In this document: positions 53,308-63,675 of the stretch, in pieces
Numbering within the stretch: the stretch's first letter is position 1
Layout: the number at the start of each line of letters is the position of its first letter
NCBI RefSeq assembly: GCF_964019385.1
Contig: NC_088655.1
Coordinates: forward strand, 8,654,333 to 8,718,332
Source of the DNA: Sycon ciliatum
Taxonomy: Eukaryota; Porifera; Calcarea; Leucosolenida; Sycettidae
DNA length: 64,000 nucleotides
Reading direction: 5' to 3'
Program-made: the position numbers and the translations under genes
Notes under the pieces: model-generated
Database searches by the model: none
The model's input: only the letters and a program-made list of their open reading frames with translations
Told to the model about the DNA's origin: nothing

Positions 53308-56300
53308 TCAAGGCTGCTGTCGTTGTGAGGCTAGATAGTTCTGCAGCGGTTTAATATTCCGACCAGACTCATCACATAGGTTGCCAGCGGGCTCCCACGT
53401 AGCTTCGCTGCTGGGGTAACCCTTCCAATGCACCAGGAAGTGTTGCTCACCACTGCGGTGTCGGTGATTCAAAACGGCTTCGACAACATAGCGTGTGTGT
53501 CCATCTAGATCTGTGAAGGGCGGAGGCGGGGGTTGGTGTCTTCCAGGAATCGTGTTCTCTTCGTAGCGTTTAAGAGCAGTGACATTAAACACGGGATGGC
53601 AGCGAAGTTCACGGGGTAGTTCCAAGCGAAAAGCATTCGCTCCAATCTTAGCCTGGATACGATACGGACCAAACCACTTGGGTTGCAACTTCCGAGAGGG
53701 CTGGCCACGAGCTTCCGGGGTCAGTAGAAAGTCTCTGTAGACAAGAACGCTATCACCAACCTTCAAATCACTGGGCGTTCTCGTCTGGTCTGCGTATAGA
53801 GCTTGCCTTGCCTGGGCGTCGAGCATAGCATCTCGAGCTATCCTTAGTGCGGCTTCCTGCTCATGAAGCCAATTGACCGAATCACTCCTTTCCCCTCCCG
53901 TAAGAATGAATTCGGGCGGGGACTTAGGGTCAAACCCATAGTTCAGATAGAACGGTGTATTAGCTACAGATGACTGTTGTGAACTATTTATTGCAAACTC
54001 GCAGAGTGGTAGAAGCGAATCCCAATTGTCCTGTCTCAAGTTCACAAATGCTCTTAGAACATCTCCCACTTGCCGGTTAACTCTCTCTGTCAAACCATCC
54101 GTTTGAGGGTGGTTAGCAGTGCTGAATGCCAATTTAGTTCCTAGCTGAGAGAATACTTCTTTGAAAAAAGCTGCAGTGAATCGTGGATCGCGATCGGAAA
54201 CAATGGTTGAGCTCAGCCCGTGCAGACGAAACACGTTTTGAATGTACAGTTGAGCGCTGCTCTTAGCATCAATCTTCGAGTTTGTTGGAACAAGATGTAC
54301 GCATTTCGTAAGTCGGTCCACAAAGGTGTAAATTGCGTCGAAGCCACGAGAAGTAAGGGGCAATCCAACAATAAAATCCATTGAGATATCCTGCCAAGGA
54401 CTATTAGGTATTGGAAGTGACTGGAGAAGCCCTGTTCGTGGCTGACCTCCCTTCGTTCGCTGGCAGAGATCACAGGTTTTGACAAATCTCTTGATATCGA
54501 GACCCATTCGGGGCCAGTAGAAAAAACGTGCTAGGCGGAAGTACGTTCGATCACGACCCGGGTGGCCAGCCGTTGCACACTCATGGTGTTCTTGAATGAG
54601 CTTTAACCGGACACCGCACTGTGGTATGCACAACCGGTTATTGGGGGATGCCTTGAGGTACAAGCGATCAGTGGATTCGTCCCAATAATAGCGATCATGC
54701 AAATTATCTCGGAGAGAATGCTTCAATCTTTCTATGATGGGAGTTAGCTCTTTGTCTCTCTGGTAGGCATCTGATATTGTATTGGACACGTCATCATTCA
54801 TTGCTAAAGCATACTCAATAGCATTCAAACGTGGTACTGCATTCTCCACGAGGTTACTCTCATGGAGATCTGGGCGACGCGAAAGGGGATCTGCAGGGTT
54901 CTCTCTGCCGGGTCTGTGACGGACTGTGTAGTTATAGTCAGCTAGGAATTCAACCCATCGCGCCTCTCTCTTTGTAATGCTTGGTTTTGTTTTCAGATAA
55001 ACTACCGCCATGTTGTCTGTAATGACCTCAAAGTGTTGAAAGAGGTAGATGCGCCAGGTCTTTAGCGCAAACACTACGGCCAATGTTTCTCTTTCTGTAG
55101 CTGTATAATTCTGTTCCGCAGCAGACAATTTTCGGCTAGCATAAGCCACTGGATGCCAGGCATCTTCCTCTAGTTCTTGGAGAAGAACACATCCCAAGGC
55201 GAAATCGCTTGCATCTGTTACCACTCTGAATGGTCGGTTCACATCAGCCAGCCGCAATAGGGGCGCATTCAACAAGGCATGCTTTAGCGATTCAAAGGCA
55301 TGTTGCCGAGAGCTGTTCCACTCGAATCGTGCATGTTTTCCCGTTATCTCCTCTAAGTTCTTAGAGAGCGATGAGTATTGATCTATGAATCGCCTAAAAT
55401 AATTCGTAAATCCAAGAAATTGCCTCACCTCTGTGACGGAAGTCGGAGCGAGCCAGACCTTTACTGCGGCAATCTTGTCTGGGTCAGGGGCGATGTGCAG
55501 TCCATCGATGCAATGTCCCAGGAACCGCACACTCTCCACGCCAAATTCACATTTTGACCGTTTGCAAAATAACTGGTTGTCCCGGAGCACGCTCAATACC
55601 GACCGGGCATGCTGCATATGCTCCGACCACGTTTTGCTGAAGATGAGTATGTCATCTAGGAACACGACTACGAACTCCCTCAGATATGGTTGAAGAATCG
55701 TATTCATCATGGATTGAAATGTTGCCGGTGCATTGGTGAGACCAAATCCCATGACCCTAAATTGGTAATGCCCAAAGGGAGTGTTAATCGCGGTTTTGGA
55801 CACGTCCTCAGCTTGAATGCGAATCTGATTATACCCTGATCGGAGGTCTAGTTTCGTGAAGTACCTAGCGCCCTGTACGGTATCGAATAAATCATCCACA
55901 TTGGGCAAGCACGCCTTGTTCTTAACAGTTATCTTGTTTAGCTCCCTCCAATCGCAGACCATGCGTAACGAACCATCAGCTTTCTTGACAAAAAACACCG
56001 GTGCACCAAAGGGGGACTTACTTGGTTCTACGAAACCCTTTTTCAAGAGTTCTGTGAGCTGTTTCTTCAATTCCTCCATTTCTGGCCTGGGCAGGCGATA
56101 GGCAGGTCGCGATGGGGGTGATGAGCCTTCCTCCAGGCGGATTTCGTGGTCTACAGACCTCTCTGGTGGGAGTCTAGCTGGCAGATCATCCGGGAAAAGA
56201 TCGTCATAGTCACGGAACATGGCCTTGAGATCTGGGTGCTCGTTCTGAGTGGATTTGTCGGGAGGTTCCTTGCCAATGCCGTCTTCTACGCTGACCCACG

Positions 56301-57033
56301 CCAGAACACCTTCGTCTCCACTCCTAAGGGCATGCCTAGCCTGACGACCAGATATGAACATCGCCTCCACAGGAGCGGTCGGTTCGCTTTGACTGGGCGA
56401 CGCACAAGGCAAACCATTCGAGTTCAACCTGACTTCATTCGTCCGGAAGTTTATGTCTGGATTGTTACGCGTTAACCAAGGTTTCCCCAATATAGCGTCA
56501 TAGCGATGAAGGGGGAACACCGTGAAGGTTTGGTTATCGCTGAAGTCGCCTACGATAACCTTCAATTCATGGGTCGTCTCCATGGGAAACGAGCTTGATG
56601 CTCCATCAGCCAGCGTGACATTCAGGTTTTCCGAGCCAATTTCGGTTGGCAGGTTAACTCTCCTGGCAAACTGTTCGGCAATGAAATCATGGGTTGAGCC
56701 CGAATCTATTAACATAAGCGCGCGACGACCGTTGATTTTGCCTTCTACACGCAGGAGCTCATGTTCCGTTTCCACATTGACGCTGGTAACCTGGGCCTCA
56801 ATAGCTGGTGTAACATCTCGCTTGAAATTGGCTTCGGAGCATTCAGCATCATCGTCAACATCCTCCACAGCGAGGCTACTGAATCGGTTACGGGTAGAGA
56901 CGGAGCACACACTACACGCAGGTGATGCCTTTTCTTGCTGCGTCAGTAATCGCATCGGCCTTACTGACGTCCACCGTTTGGGTGATCTCGATGCTGCGGG
57001 CAATTCTGGGCCATATGGCCTGGTCGACGACAT
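53308..57033 (-). CDS. pol: Gypsy Pol polyprotein with chromodomain integrase
   Basis: 1241 residues. In order: retropepsin with LIDSGSTHDFI (about 110); reverse transcriptase with KKADGSLRMVCDWRELN and VVFLDDILIFSK (about 350-500); RNase H beginning VTDASDFALGCVL (about 610); integrase with an H-H-C-C zinc region ending CDLCQRTK, then the DFIVGLP and later acidic motifs (about 830-1030); and a C-terminal chromodomain, FLVHWKGYPSSEATWEP (about 1195). Domain order PR-RT-RH-IN is that of Ty3/gypsy, and the chromodomain marks the chromovirus branch. Looks whole; no break seen. Confidence 0.95.
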   Translation of the reverse strand: MSSTRPYGPELPAASRSPKRWTSVRPMRLLTQQEKASPACSVCSVSTRNRFSSLAVEDVDDDAECSEANFKRDVTPAIEAQVTSVNVETEHELLRVEGKINGRRALMLIDSGSTHDFIAEQFARRVNLPTEIGSENLNVTLADGASSSFPMETTHELKVIVGDFSDNQTFTVFPLHRYDAILGKPWLTRNNPDINFRTNEVRLNSNGLPCASPSQSEPTAPVEAMFISGRQARHALRSGDEGVLAWVSVEDGIGKEPPDKSTQNEHPDLKAMFRDYDDLFPDDLPARLPPERSVDHEIRLEEGSSPPSRPAYRLPRPEMEELKKQLTELLKKGFVEPSKSPFGAPVFFVKKADGSLRMVCDWRELNKITVKNKACLPNVDDLFDTVQGARYFTKLDLRSGYNQIRIQAEDVSKTAINTPFGHYQFRVMGFGLTNAPATFQSMMNTILQPYLREFVVVFLDDILIFSKTWSEHMQHARSVLSVLRDNQLFCKRSKCEFGVESVRFLGHCIDGLHIAPDPDKIAAVKVWLAPTSVTEVRQFLGFTNYFRRFIDQYSSLSKNLEEITGKHARFEWNSSRQHAFESLKHALLNAPLLRLADVNRPFRVVTDASDFALGCVLLQELEEDAWHPVAYASRKLSAAEQNYTATERETLAVVFALKTWRIYLFQHFEVITDNMAVVYLKTKPSITKREARWVEFLADYNYTVRHRPGRENPADPLSRRPDLHESNLVENAVPRLNAIEYALAMNDDVSNTISDAYQRDKELTPIIERLKHSLRDNLHDRYYWDESTDRLYLKASPNNRLCIPQCGVRLKLIQEHHECATAGHPGRDRTYFRLARFFYWPRMGLDIKRFVKTCDLCQRTKGGQPRTGLLQSLPIPNSPWQDISMDFIVGLPLTSRGFDAIYTFVDRLTKCVHLVPTNSKIDAKSSAQLYIQNVFRLHGLSSTIVSDRDPRFTAAFFKEVFSQLGTKLAFSTANHPQTDGLTERVNRQVGDVLRAFVNLRQDNWDSLLPLCEFAINSSQQSSVANTPFYLNYGFDPKSPPEFILTGGERSDSVNWLHEQEAALRIARDAMLDAQARQALYADQTRTPSDLKVGDSVLVYRDFLLTPEARGQPSRKLQPKWFGPYRIQAKIGANAFRLELPRELRCHPVFNVTALKRYEENTIPGRHQPPPPPFTDLDGHTRYVVEAVLNHRHRSGEQHFLVHWKGYPSSEATWEPAGNLCDESGRNIKPLQNYLASQRQQP

Positions 57034-57857
57034 GCGAAGCAGCCCCCCTGGGCTCGTAATGTCTCACGTTCCTCGGGGCTTAGTTTTGTTAGCTTTTTGC
57101 TACCTGATGGTGGTGCGAATCCCGGCGCGGTCGCCAGTGGTGGTCTGCGCTGAAATCGGCTGTCTGAGGCGACTGCTAGCGCTGACTGAACGGCGGCTGA
57201 CAGTGTAGTGGGGTGTTCCTTCACTACCAAGGTCCACATGTTACCGTGCAGGCCGTTGACAAATAGCAAGGCTCTGGAGAGTTCGTCAAGTTCCGGCACC
57301 TGTAAACTTAGCCGAGAAAACTCCGTTACGTACGATTCAATTGACCCACGCTGTTGGATAGAGAACATATCCAACCGCACTCTTTCCTCATCATAGTGCG
57401 GGCCATACACTCGCGCTAGGGCGCTTTTCAAAGAATGCCAATCCGAAAATTGCTCACCTGCTTCCAGGGAAGAAATTAGCCAAAGACGCGCATTCCCAGC
57501 GAGGTAGCTAGCCGCAAAGTTAACTTGGCTCTCCGGGTCACCTTGAGGTGAGCACTTCAAGGCTAACTCGACCGTAAATACCCATTCTTTGAACTCGGAA
57601 GGGTTGCCATGGAAAACATTCGGTTCTCTGGTAACGCGTTTGACGCTCGGGCTTGTCTGGGAGAGAGAACGCGATCGACACGGGGCTAGATCCGGAGGAC
57701 TTGAGCTTGATGTAGCAGGTAATTGATGTCGTCCAACTGTAGCAGCCACGTTGTCCCGAGCGCGGCGGATCTCACGGAAAGCGGCGTATAGCAGAGCAGT
57801 AGCGGCCAGGAGCACAAGGCACGTCAAAGGGCAAACGATGATCTCAACCATCCTCAA
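56961..57857 (-). CDS. gag: Gypsy Gag polyprotein
   Basis: This 298-residue frame begins close to the 5' LTR. A hydrophobic N-terminal segment (about residues 8-27) is followed by the capsid-type region with LWLISSLEAGEQFSDW (about 130-145). A single CCHC zinc knuckle, CFACRRPGHMAQNC, lies near residue 275. Gag forms the virus-like particle and binds the element RNA. It overlaps the pol frame by 73 nt in a different phase, which fits the programmed frameshifting known in this family. A fossil with no visible break. Confidence 0.9.
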   Translation of the reverse strand: MRMVEIIVCPLTCLVLLAATALLYAAFREIRRARDNVAATVGRHQLPATSSSSPPDLAPCRSRSLSQTSPSVKRVTREPNVFHGNPSEFKEWVFTVELALKCSPQGDPESQVNFAASYLAGNARLWLISSLEAGEQFSDWHSLKSALARVYGPHYDEERVRLDMFSIQQRGSIESYVTEFSRLSLQVPELDELSRALLFVNGLHGNMWTLVVKEHPTTLSAAVQSALAVASDSRFQRRPPLATAPGFAPPSGSKKLTKLSPEERETLRAQGGCFACRRPGHMAQNCPQHRDHPNGGRQ

Positions 57858-57865
57858 GCTACCAG

Positions 57866-58024
57866 TGTAACAGTATAGACTTGATTGATTGGAGAATTCG
57901 TCGAATGATGTTCAAACCAGAGGTTATAAAGCAAAAGAAAGGTGAGAACCGCAGGAGTGAGAATAGTAGGAACACAAGGTGTTACCATAAGACAAGCAAG
58001 AAGTGTCAAGGTAAAACTATTACA
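57866..58024 (-). repeat. 5' LTR of the gypsy element
   Basis: 159 bp, same sequence as 52914-53072; transcription of the element would start in it. Confidence 0.93.
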
Positions 58025-58029
58025 CTATC

Positions 58030-58228
58030 TTTTGTTTTTGGTGCGTGTTTCTGGCCGTGATGCCGAGACCTAAGGTCGGCAGAGCCATCAATGCCCCACC
58101 ATCACTGCTGCATCTCGGTGCAGCCCCTTCTCAGTAGTTGTCACGTTTGTCCTTGTCTCAGTACCATTGTCTTTCTGTTTATGAGTTGGGTATGTGAACA
58201 TAGTAAAAATAAAAAATAAAATAAAAAC
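58030..58228 (+). mobile_element. LINE 3' untranslated end and A-rich tail
   Basis: This continues the LINE sequence interrupted at 52913 and ends in AAAAATAAAAAATAAAATAA (about 58205-58225), an A-rich LINE tail. Together with 51726-52908 it brackets the gypsy insertion. Confidence 0.7.
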
Positions 58229-58491
58229 CTATATAGGTGCACTAAATGTACTGGTACATTGTAGTAACTTGATTCGGTCATATCATTATAAGGTAAAAAT
58301 GTCCCTCCGGACCAGTCAAATATGTGGCAGCTACGGCCCTGGCATACATGATGCCGTGCACTATGTCCACATGCGCACATCAGTATTCAGCACATGAGAA
58401 CAAATGGTTTTGTGTTCTTGAAAAATACTTGATGTCACAAGAGTGTGTTGCAAAGCGTATTTGATTGGTGCATTCCACCTCCAAAGCTCAC
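58229..58491. other. Unassigned sequence downstream of the ankyrin exon
   Basis: No gene or repeat recognised; presumably intronic to the minus-strand ankyrin gene. Confidence 0.35.
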
Positions 58492-58596
58492 CTGATCTTG
58501 GACATTAACGTCGACACCATTTTTTATCAGCAGCTCACACAGTGCTTTATGTCCACGGAACGCGCAGACATGTAGAAGTGATACTGGGCGGCAGTA
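58492..58596 (-). CDS. Ankyrin-repeat gene, downstream exon
   Basis: This 105-bp exon on the minus strand translates to 35 residues with SLLHVCAFRGHKALCELL and NGVDVNVQD, a good ankyrin repeat (consensus TPLHxAAxxGHxxVVxLLLxxGADVN). It is bounded by AACTAATAG before the exon, giving a branch-point-like sequence plus acceptor AG, and by CAG|GTGAGC after it, a strong donor. Both boundaries are phase 0, matching the upstream exon at 63191-63313. The frame is closed upstream of the acceptor, so it is a true exon rather than a longer frame. Ankyrin repeats mediate protein-protein contacts; the particular gene cannot be named from two exons. Confidence 0.7.
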
Positions 58597-59206
58597 CTAT
58601 TAGTTCACCATAGCAACAAACACACACATACACACATACACATTCTTGCAATCACCTGCAAAGCATACAAGTTCCAGATTTTTCCTTTCTATTGCAGCAT
58701 AGTACAATACACATGTACTCGAAGTACAATTGCTTTCTCCAAGAACAAAGCATATCTCGTCTTAGTGTGTGTGTGTCGTACAGGTTGGGGACATAGTAAA
58801 TGCTGGCTGGAACTTGACACAAAATTCACAATAATACTTGCATCAGTGGTGCCTATGAGCTAAACTCATAACCTCAGATTAGTGATACAAAGAGTACATA
58901 ACCCCAAGAGTGTACAACTGCCCACACAACCTTTATCCACTGCTGTTATGCCAGAACTTCACATCACTCGTGATTCAAAAGGTTACGCTGGCAAGCAGTG
59001 CAAAGTGACCCGAGGAGAGTTGAACCCAAAACAGGATTGGGTTCAACCCTCTATCTATCATGCACAGTGTGAAAATACTGTGTGCAAGCTCGTCAAGTGA
59101 TGTGATGTCCTGCCATCTCATAACGTGTTACAACAAAACTGCAGTAGCACACTCTTGGCGGTTGTGTACCCTTGGGAGAACTACAGTACCTTTTCCCTTA
59201 TCGTTC

Positions 59207-62200
59207 ACCTCTACTAAAGTATACCCACTGGCCAGTGGTGATGTTGTAGCTCTACTAAAGTATACCCACTGGCCAGTGGTTATCTTGTAGCTCTACTAAA
59301 GTATACCCACTGGCCAGTGGTTATGTTGTAGCTCTACTAAAGTATACCCACTGGCCAGTGGTTATGTTGTAGCTCTACTAAAGTATACCCACTGGCCAGT
59401 GGTTATGTTGTAGCTCTACTAAAGTATACCCACTGGCCAGTGGTTATGTTGTAGCTCTACTAAAGTATACCCACTGGCCAGTGGTTATGTTGTCTCTCTA
59501 CTAAAGTATACCCACTGGCCAGTGGTTAAGTTGTAGCTCTACTAAAGTATACCCACTGGCCAGTGGTTATGTTGTACCTCTACTAAAGTATACCCACTGG
59601 CCAGTGGTTATGTTGTAGCTCTACTAAAGTATACCCACTGGCCAGTGGTTATGTTGGAGCTCTACTAAAGTATACCCACTGGCCAGTGGTTTTGTTGTAC
59701 CTCTACTAAAGTATACCCACTGGCCAGTGGTTATGTTGTACCTCTACTAAAGTATACCCACTGGCCAGTGGTTATGTTGTAGCTCTACTAAAGTATACCC
59801 ACTGGTCAGTGGTTATGTTGTAGCTCTACTAAAGTATACCCACTGGCCAGTGGTTATGTTGTAGCTCTACTAAAGTATACTCACTGGCCAGTGGTTATGT
59901 GGTACCTCTACTAAAGTATACCCACTGGCCAGTGGTTATGTTGTAGCTCTACTAAAGTATACCCACTGGCCAGTGGTTATGTTGTAGCTCTACTAAAGTA
60001 TACCCACTGGCCAGTGGTTATGTTGTACCTCTACTAAAGTATACCCACTGGCCAGTGGTTATGTTGTAGCTCTACTAAAGTATACCCACTGGCCAGTGGT
60101 TATGTTGTAGCTCTACTAAAGTATAGCCACTGGTCAGTGGTTATGTTGTACCTCTACTAAAGTATACCCACTGACCAGTGGTTATGTTGTAGCTCTACTA
60201 AAGTATACCCACTGGCCAGTGGTTATGTTGTAGCTCTACTAAAGTATACCCACTGGCCAGTGGTTATGTTGTAGCTCTACTAAAGTATACCCACTGGCCA
60301 GTGGTTATGTTGTAGCTCTACTAAAGTATACCCACTGGCCAGTGGTTATGTTGTACCTCTACTAAAGTATACCCACTGGCCAGTGGTTATGTTGTAGCTC
60401 TACTAAAGTATACCCACTGGCCAGTGGTTATGTTGTAGCTCTACTAAAGTATAGCCACTGGTCAGTGGTTATGTTGTACCTCTACTAAAGTATACCCACT
60501 GGCCAGTGGTTATGTTGTAGCTCTACTAAAGTATACCCACTGGCCAGTGGTTATGTTGTAGCTCTACTAAAGTATACCCACTGGCCAGTGGTTATGTTGT
60601 AGCTCTACTAAAGTATACCCACTGGCCAGTGGTTATGTTGTAGCTCTACTAAAGTATACCCACTGGCCAGTGGTTATGTTGTAGCTCTACTAAAGTATAC
60701 CCACTGGCCAGTGGTTATGTTGTACCTCTACTAAAGTATACCCACTGGCCAGTGGTTATGTTGTATCTCTACTAAAGTATACCCACTGGCCAGTGGTTAT
60801 GTTGTACCTCTACTAAAGTATACCCACTGGCCAGTGGTTATGTTGTAGCTCTACTAAAGTATACCCACTGGCCAGTGGTTATGTTGTAGCTCTACTAAAG
60901 TATACCCACTGGCCAGTGGTTATGTTGTAGCTCTACTAAAGTATACCCACTGGCCAGTGGTTATGTTGTAGCTCTACTAAAGTATACCCACTGGCCAGTG
61001 GTTATGTTGTAGCTCTACTAAAGTATACCCACTGGCCAGTGGTTATGTTGTAGCTCTACTAAAGTATACCCACTGGCCAGTGGTTATGTTGTAGCTCTAC
61101 TAAAGTATACCCACTGGCCAGTGGTTATGTTGTAGCTCTACTAAAGTATACCCACTGGCCAGTGGTTATGTTGTAGGCCTCCTACTAAGTATACCCACTG
61201 GCCAGTGGTTATGTTGTACCTCTACTAAAGTATACCCACTGGCCAGTGGTTATGTTGTAGCTCTACTAAAGTATACCCACTGGCCAGTGGTTATGTTGTA
61301 GCTCTACTAAAGTATACCCACTGGCCAGTGGTTATGTTGTAGCTCTACTAAAGTATACCCACTGGCCAGTGGTTATGTTGTAGCTCTACTAAAGTATACC
61401 CACTGGCCAGTGGTTATGTTGTAGCTCTACTAAAGTATACCCACTGGCCAGTGGTTATGTTGTAGCTCTACTAAAGTATACCCACTGGCCAGTGGTTATG
61501 TTGTAGCTCTACTAAAGTATACCCACTGGCCAGTGGTTATGTTGTAGCTCTACTAAAGTATACCCACTGGCCAGTGGTTATGTTGTAGCTCTACTAAAGT
61601 ATACCCACTGGCCAGTGGTTATGTTGTAGCTCTACTAAAGTATACCCACTGGCCAGTGGTTATGTTGTAGCTCTACTAAAGTATACCCACTGGCCAGTGG
61701 TTATGTTGTAGCTCTACTAAAGTATACCCACTGGCCAGTGGTTATGTTGTAGCTCTACTAAAGTATACCCACTGGCCAGTGGTTATGTTGTAGCTCTACT
61801 AAAGTATACCCACTGGCCAGTGGTTATGTTGTAGCTCTACTAAAGTATACCCACTGGCCAGTGGTTATGTTGTAGCTCTACTAAAGTATACCCACTGGTC
61901 AGTGGTTATGTTGTACCTCTACTAAAGTATACCCACTGGCCAGTGGTTATGTTGTAGCTCTACTAAAGTATACCCACTGGCCAGTGGTTATGTTGTAGCT
62001 CTACTAAAGTATACCCACTGGCCAGTGGTTATGTTGTAGCTCTACTAAAGTATACCCACTGGCCAGTGGTTATGTTGTAGCTCTACTAAAGTATACCCAC
62101 TGGTCAGTGGTTATGTTGTACCTCTACTAAAGTATACCCACTGGCCAGTGGTTATGTTGTAGCTCTACTAAAGTATACCCACTGGCCAGTGGTTATGTTG

Positions 62201-62384
62201 TAGCTCTACTAAAGTATACCCACTGGCCAGTGGTTATGTTGTAGCTCTACTAAAGTATACCCACTGGCCAGTGGTTATGTTGTAGCTCTACTAAAGTATA
62301 CCCACTGGCCAGTGGTTATGTTGTAGCTCTACTAAAGTATACCCACTGGCCAGTGGTTATGTTGTAGCTCTACTAAAGTATACC
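59207..62384. repeat. 41-bp satellite array, about 77 units
   Basis: The unit is CTCTACTAAAGTATACCCAC followed by TGGCCAGTGGTTATGTTGTAG. It is very homogeneous; variants are mainly G/C at the GTAGCTC/GTACCTC position and GGCCAG/GGTCAG. Each unit has the perfect 14-bp palindrome CCACTGGCCAGTGG and the palindrome GTATAC. 41 is not a multiple of three, so no long frames arise. One irregular unit lies near 61175-61190. Confidence 0.97.
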
Positions 62385-62391
62385 GTGTATA

Positions 62392-63014
62392 CAGTAAACC
62401 TGTAACTAAGGACCACCCCTTGGGGCAAGAAGAAATGGTCTTTAGTGGCAGGTGGTCTTTAGTTAGAGGTTTGCACTGCGCAACCCTATATGGATCCCAT
62501 CTCTGATATGTATGTCAAAATGTAGCTAATACAATATCCCACCACATGTGCAATGCTATTTCTCCTTTGAGAAGTAGCATCGATCATGGAGCAGGTTCGA
62601 GCAGGTGCTCTCCAAGACGTTTCCTTTCATGTTTGCTCATAAGAGCACTTGAAACTATGCCAGGTGCAGTTCAGCCCATAGTCAAAATGACATTGCGTTT
62701 ATTCGTGCAGCTGTAGTATCGAAAGAGTCCATTCAGGACAGAAAATCATCAAAATTTCGAAGAAGTAGCTTCGAACCACCTTTAATTTCCTGCACTGCTC
62801 TCGCTAGTTACATGTCAAAAATAGACTTTGGGACAAGAAAAGGCGGCCGCTGGATGCGTTCAGCAGGTAGTCGCTTGTCACAGTGCATTTTTGTATATGA
62901 GACTGTCCGTGCCTGGTGAAGTGATGTGTAGTACCAGGCTGGTTGTTAGTCACGGTGGTCTTTAGTACCAGGCTGGTTGCTAGTCACGGTGGTCTTTAGT
63001 TACAGGTTTTACTG
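62392..63014. mobile_element. pogo/Tigger-like MITE
   Basis: The left end CAGTAAACCTGTAACTAAGG and the right end, inverted (GTCTTTAGTTACAGGTTTTACTG trimmed), match over about 28 bp, flanked by TA at 62390-62391 and 63015-63016. Internal copies of GGTGGTCTTTAG occur at 62453 and near 62957 and 62987. It is 623 bp with no transposase. It abuts the end of the 41-bp array. Confidence 0.8.
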
Positions 63015-63190
63015 TATATGGCTTTGAGGCGCATTGTTCTCCACATTTACAAAGAGAGGAACATGCAATTTTCTGGGAACATCTTTGACAGCAAAGTGAC
63101 GCTGGATTAACATGTGATCAGTTTATCAGAATAAACAAACCAGTGATCAGAACAAACAGTTTCACGCCGAGCACTTCGGCCAGTACTCAC

Positions 63191-63313
63191 CTGTCGTGGC
63201 TCATTATTGACATTGAACATAACTTTGCCGTGCAAGAGCGACGGATTACACCACAGTAAAAACTGGACACAATGAATGCTGCCATAGTAGCATGCTGCCA
63301 GCATCAGAAGAGC
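63191..63313 (-). CDS. Ankyrin-repeat gene, upstream exon
   Basis: 123-bp minus-strand exon, 41 residues, with ALLMLAACYYGSIHCVQFLL, an ankyrin helix pair, followed by a longer loop with VMFNVNN. The acceptor is GCATACTCAG and the donor is CGACAG|GTGAGT, close to consensus. Phase is 0 at both ends, so it splices in frame to 58492-58596, where the next ankyrin repeat continues. Further exons must lie outside the window or be too short to recognise. The reading that extends into the CA repeat upstream is an artefact. Confidence 0.65.
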
Positions 63314-63334
63314 CTGAGTATGCAAGCGCAAATG

Positions 63335-63402
63335 CGCACACACGCACAAACAAGCACACAGATACGTACGTACATACATGCACATACGCATATGCTGACA
63401 TG

Positions 63403-63439
<37 letters not shown>

Positions 63440-63464
63440 CACACACACACACACAAACACACAC

Positions 63465-63498
<34 letters not shown>

Positions 63499-63675
63499 CA
63501 TTAAAACACATATTTTGCACGCACGTATGCACATAAACACTCACACAGGCGCGTGCGCACACACCGCACACACACAAAAACACACATACAGATACATACA
63601 CACGGACATTTGCATGCTCGCATATACACGCACGCACACACACACAGACACACACACACACACACAGAACTCAGA
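63335..63675. repeat. (CA)n microsatellite zone
   Basis: Long (CA)n tracts at about 63409-63498 and weaker CA-rich sequence around them give the histidine/threonine- and cysteine/valine-rich frames. It lies next to the ankyrin exon acceptor. Confidence 0.95.

Larger units (their letters stand above)
52914..58024 (-). mobile_element. Ty3/gypsy chromovirus-type LTR retrotransposon
   Basis: 5111 bp with two 159-bp LTRs (52914-53072, 57866-58024) that look identical by eye, TGTAA...TTACA ends, and an exact 5-bp duplication CTATC (52909-52913, 58025-58029). On the minus strand a TGGTAGCTTGAGG primer-binding-type site follows the 5' LTR, and GGGGCCGGGAGAG precedes the 3' LTR as a polypurine tract. 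Gag and pol frames are both long and open. It looks whole, with no breaks seen, and very young. It lies in the 3' untranslated part of a truncated LINE. Confidence 0.95.
58597..63190 (-). other. Intron of the ankyrin-repeat gene
   Basis: About 4.6 kb between two in-phase exons. It holds the 41-bp satellite (59207-62384), a pogo-like MITE (62392-63014) and unassigned sequence at 58600-59206, where no gene was seen. The intron is inferred from the splice sites and matching domain. Confidence 0.6.

Noticed and set aside
59207-62384. CRISPR-like array
   Set aside because: The 41-bp units are directly adjacent with no unique spacers, there are no cas genes, and the window is eukaryotic.
63107-63661. 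184-residue cysteine/valine-rich frame
   Set aside because: The N-terminal two thirds are a CA microsatellite; only the ankyrin-like exon portion at 63191-63313 is supported.
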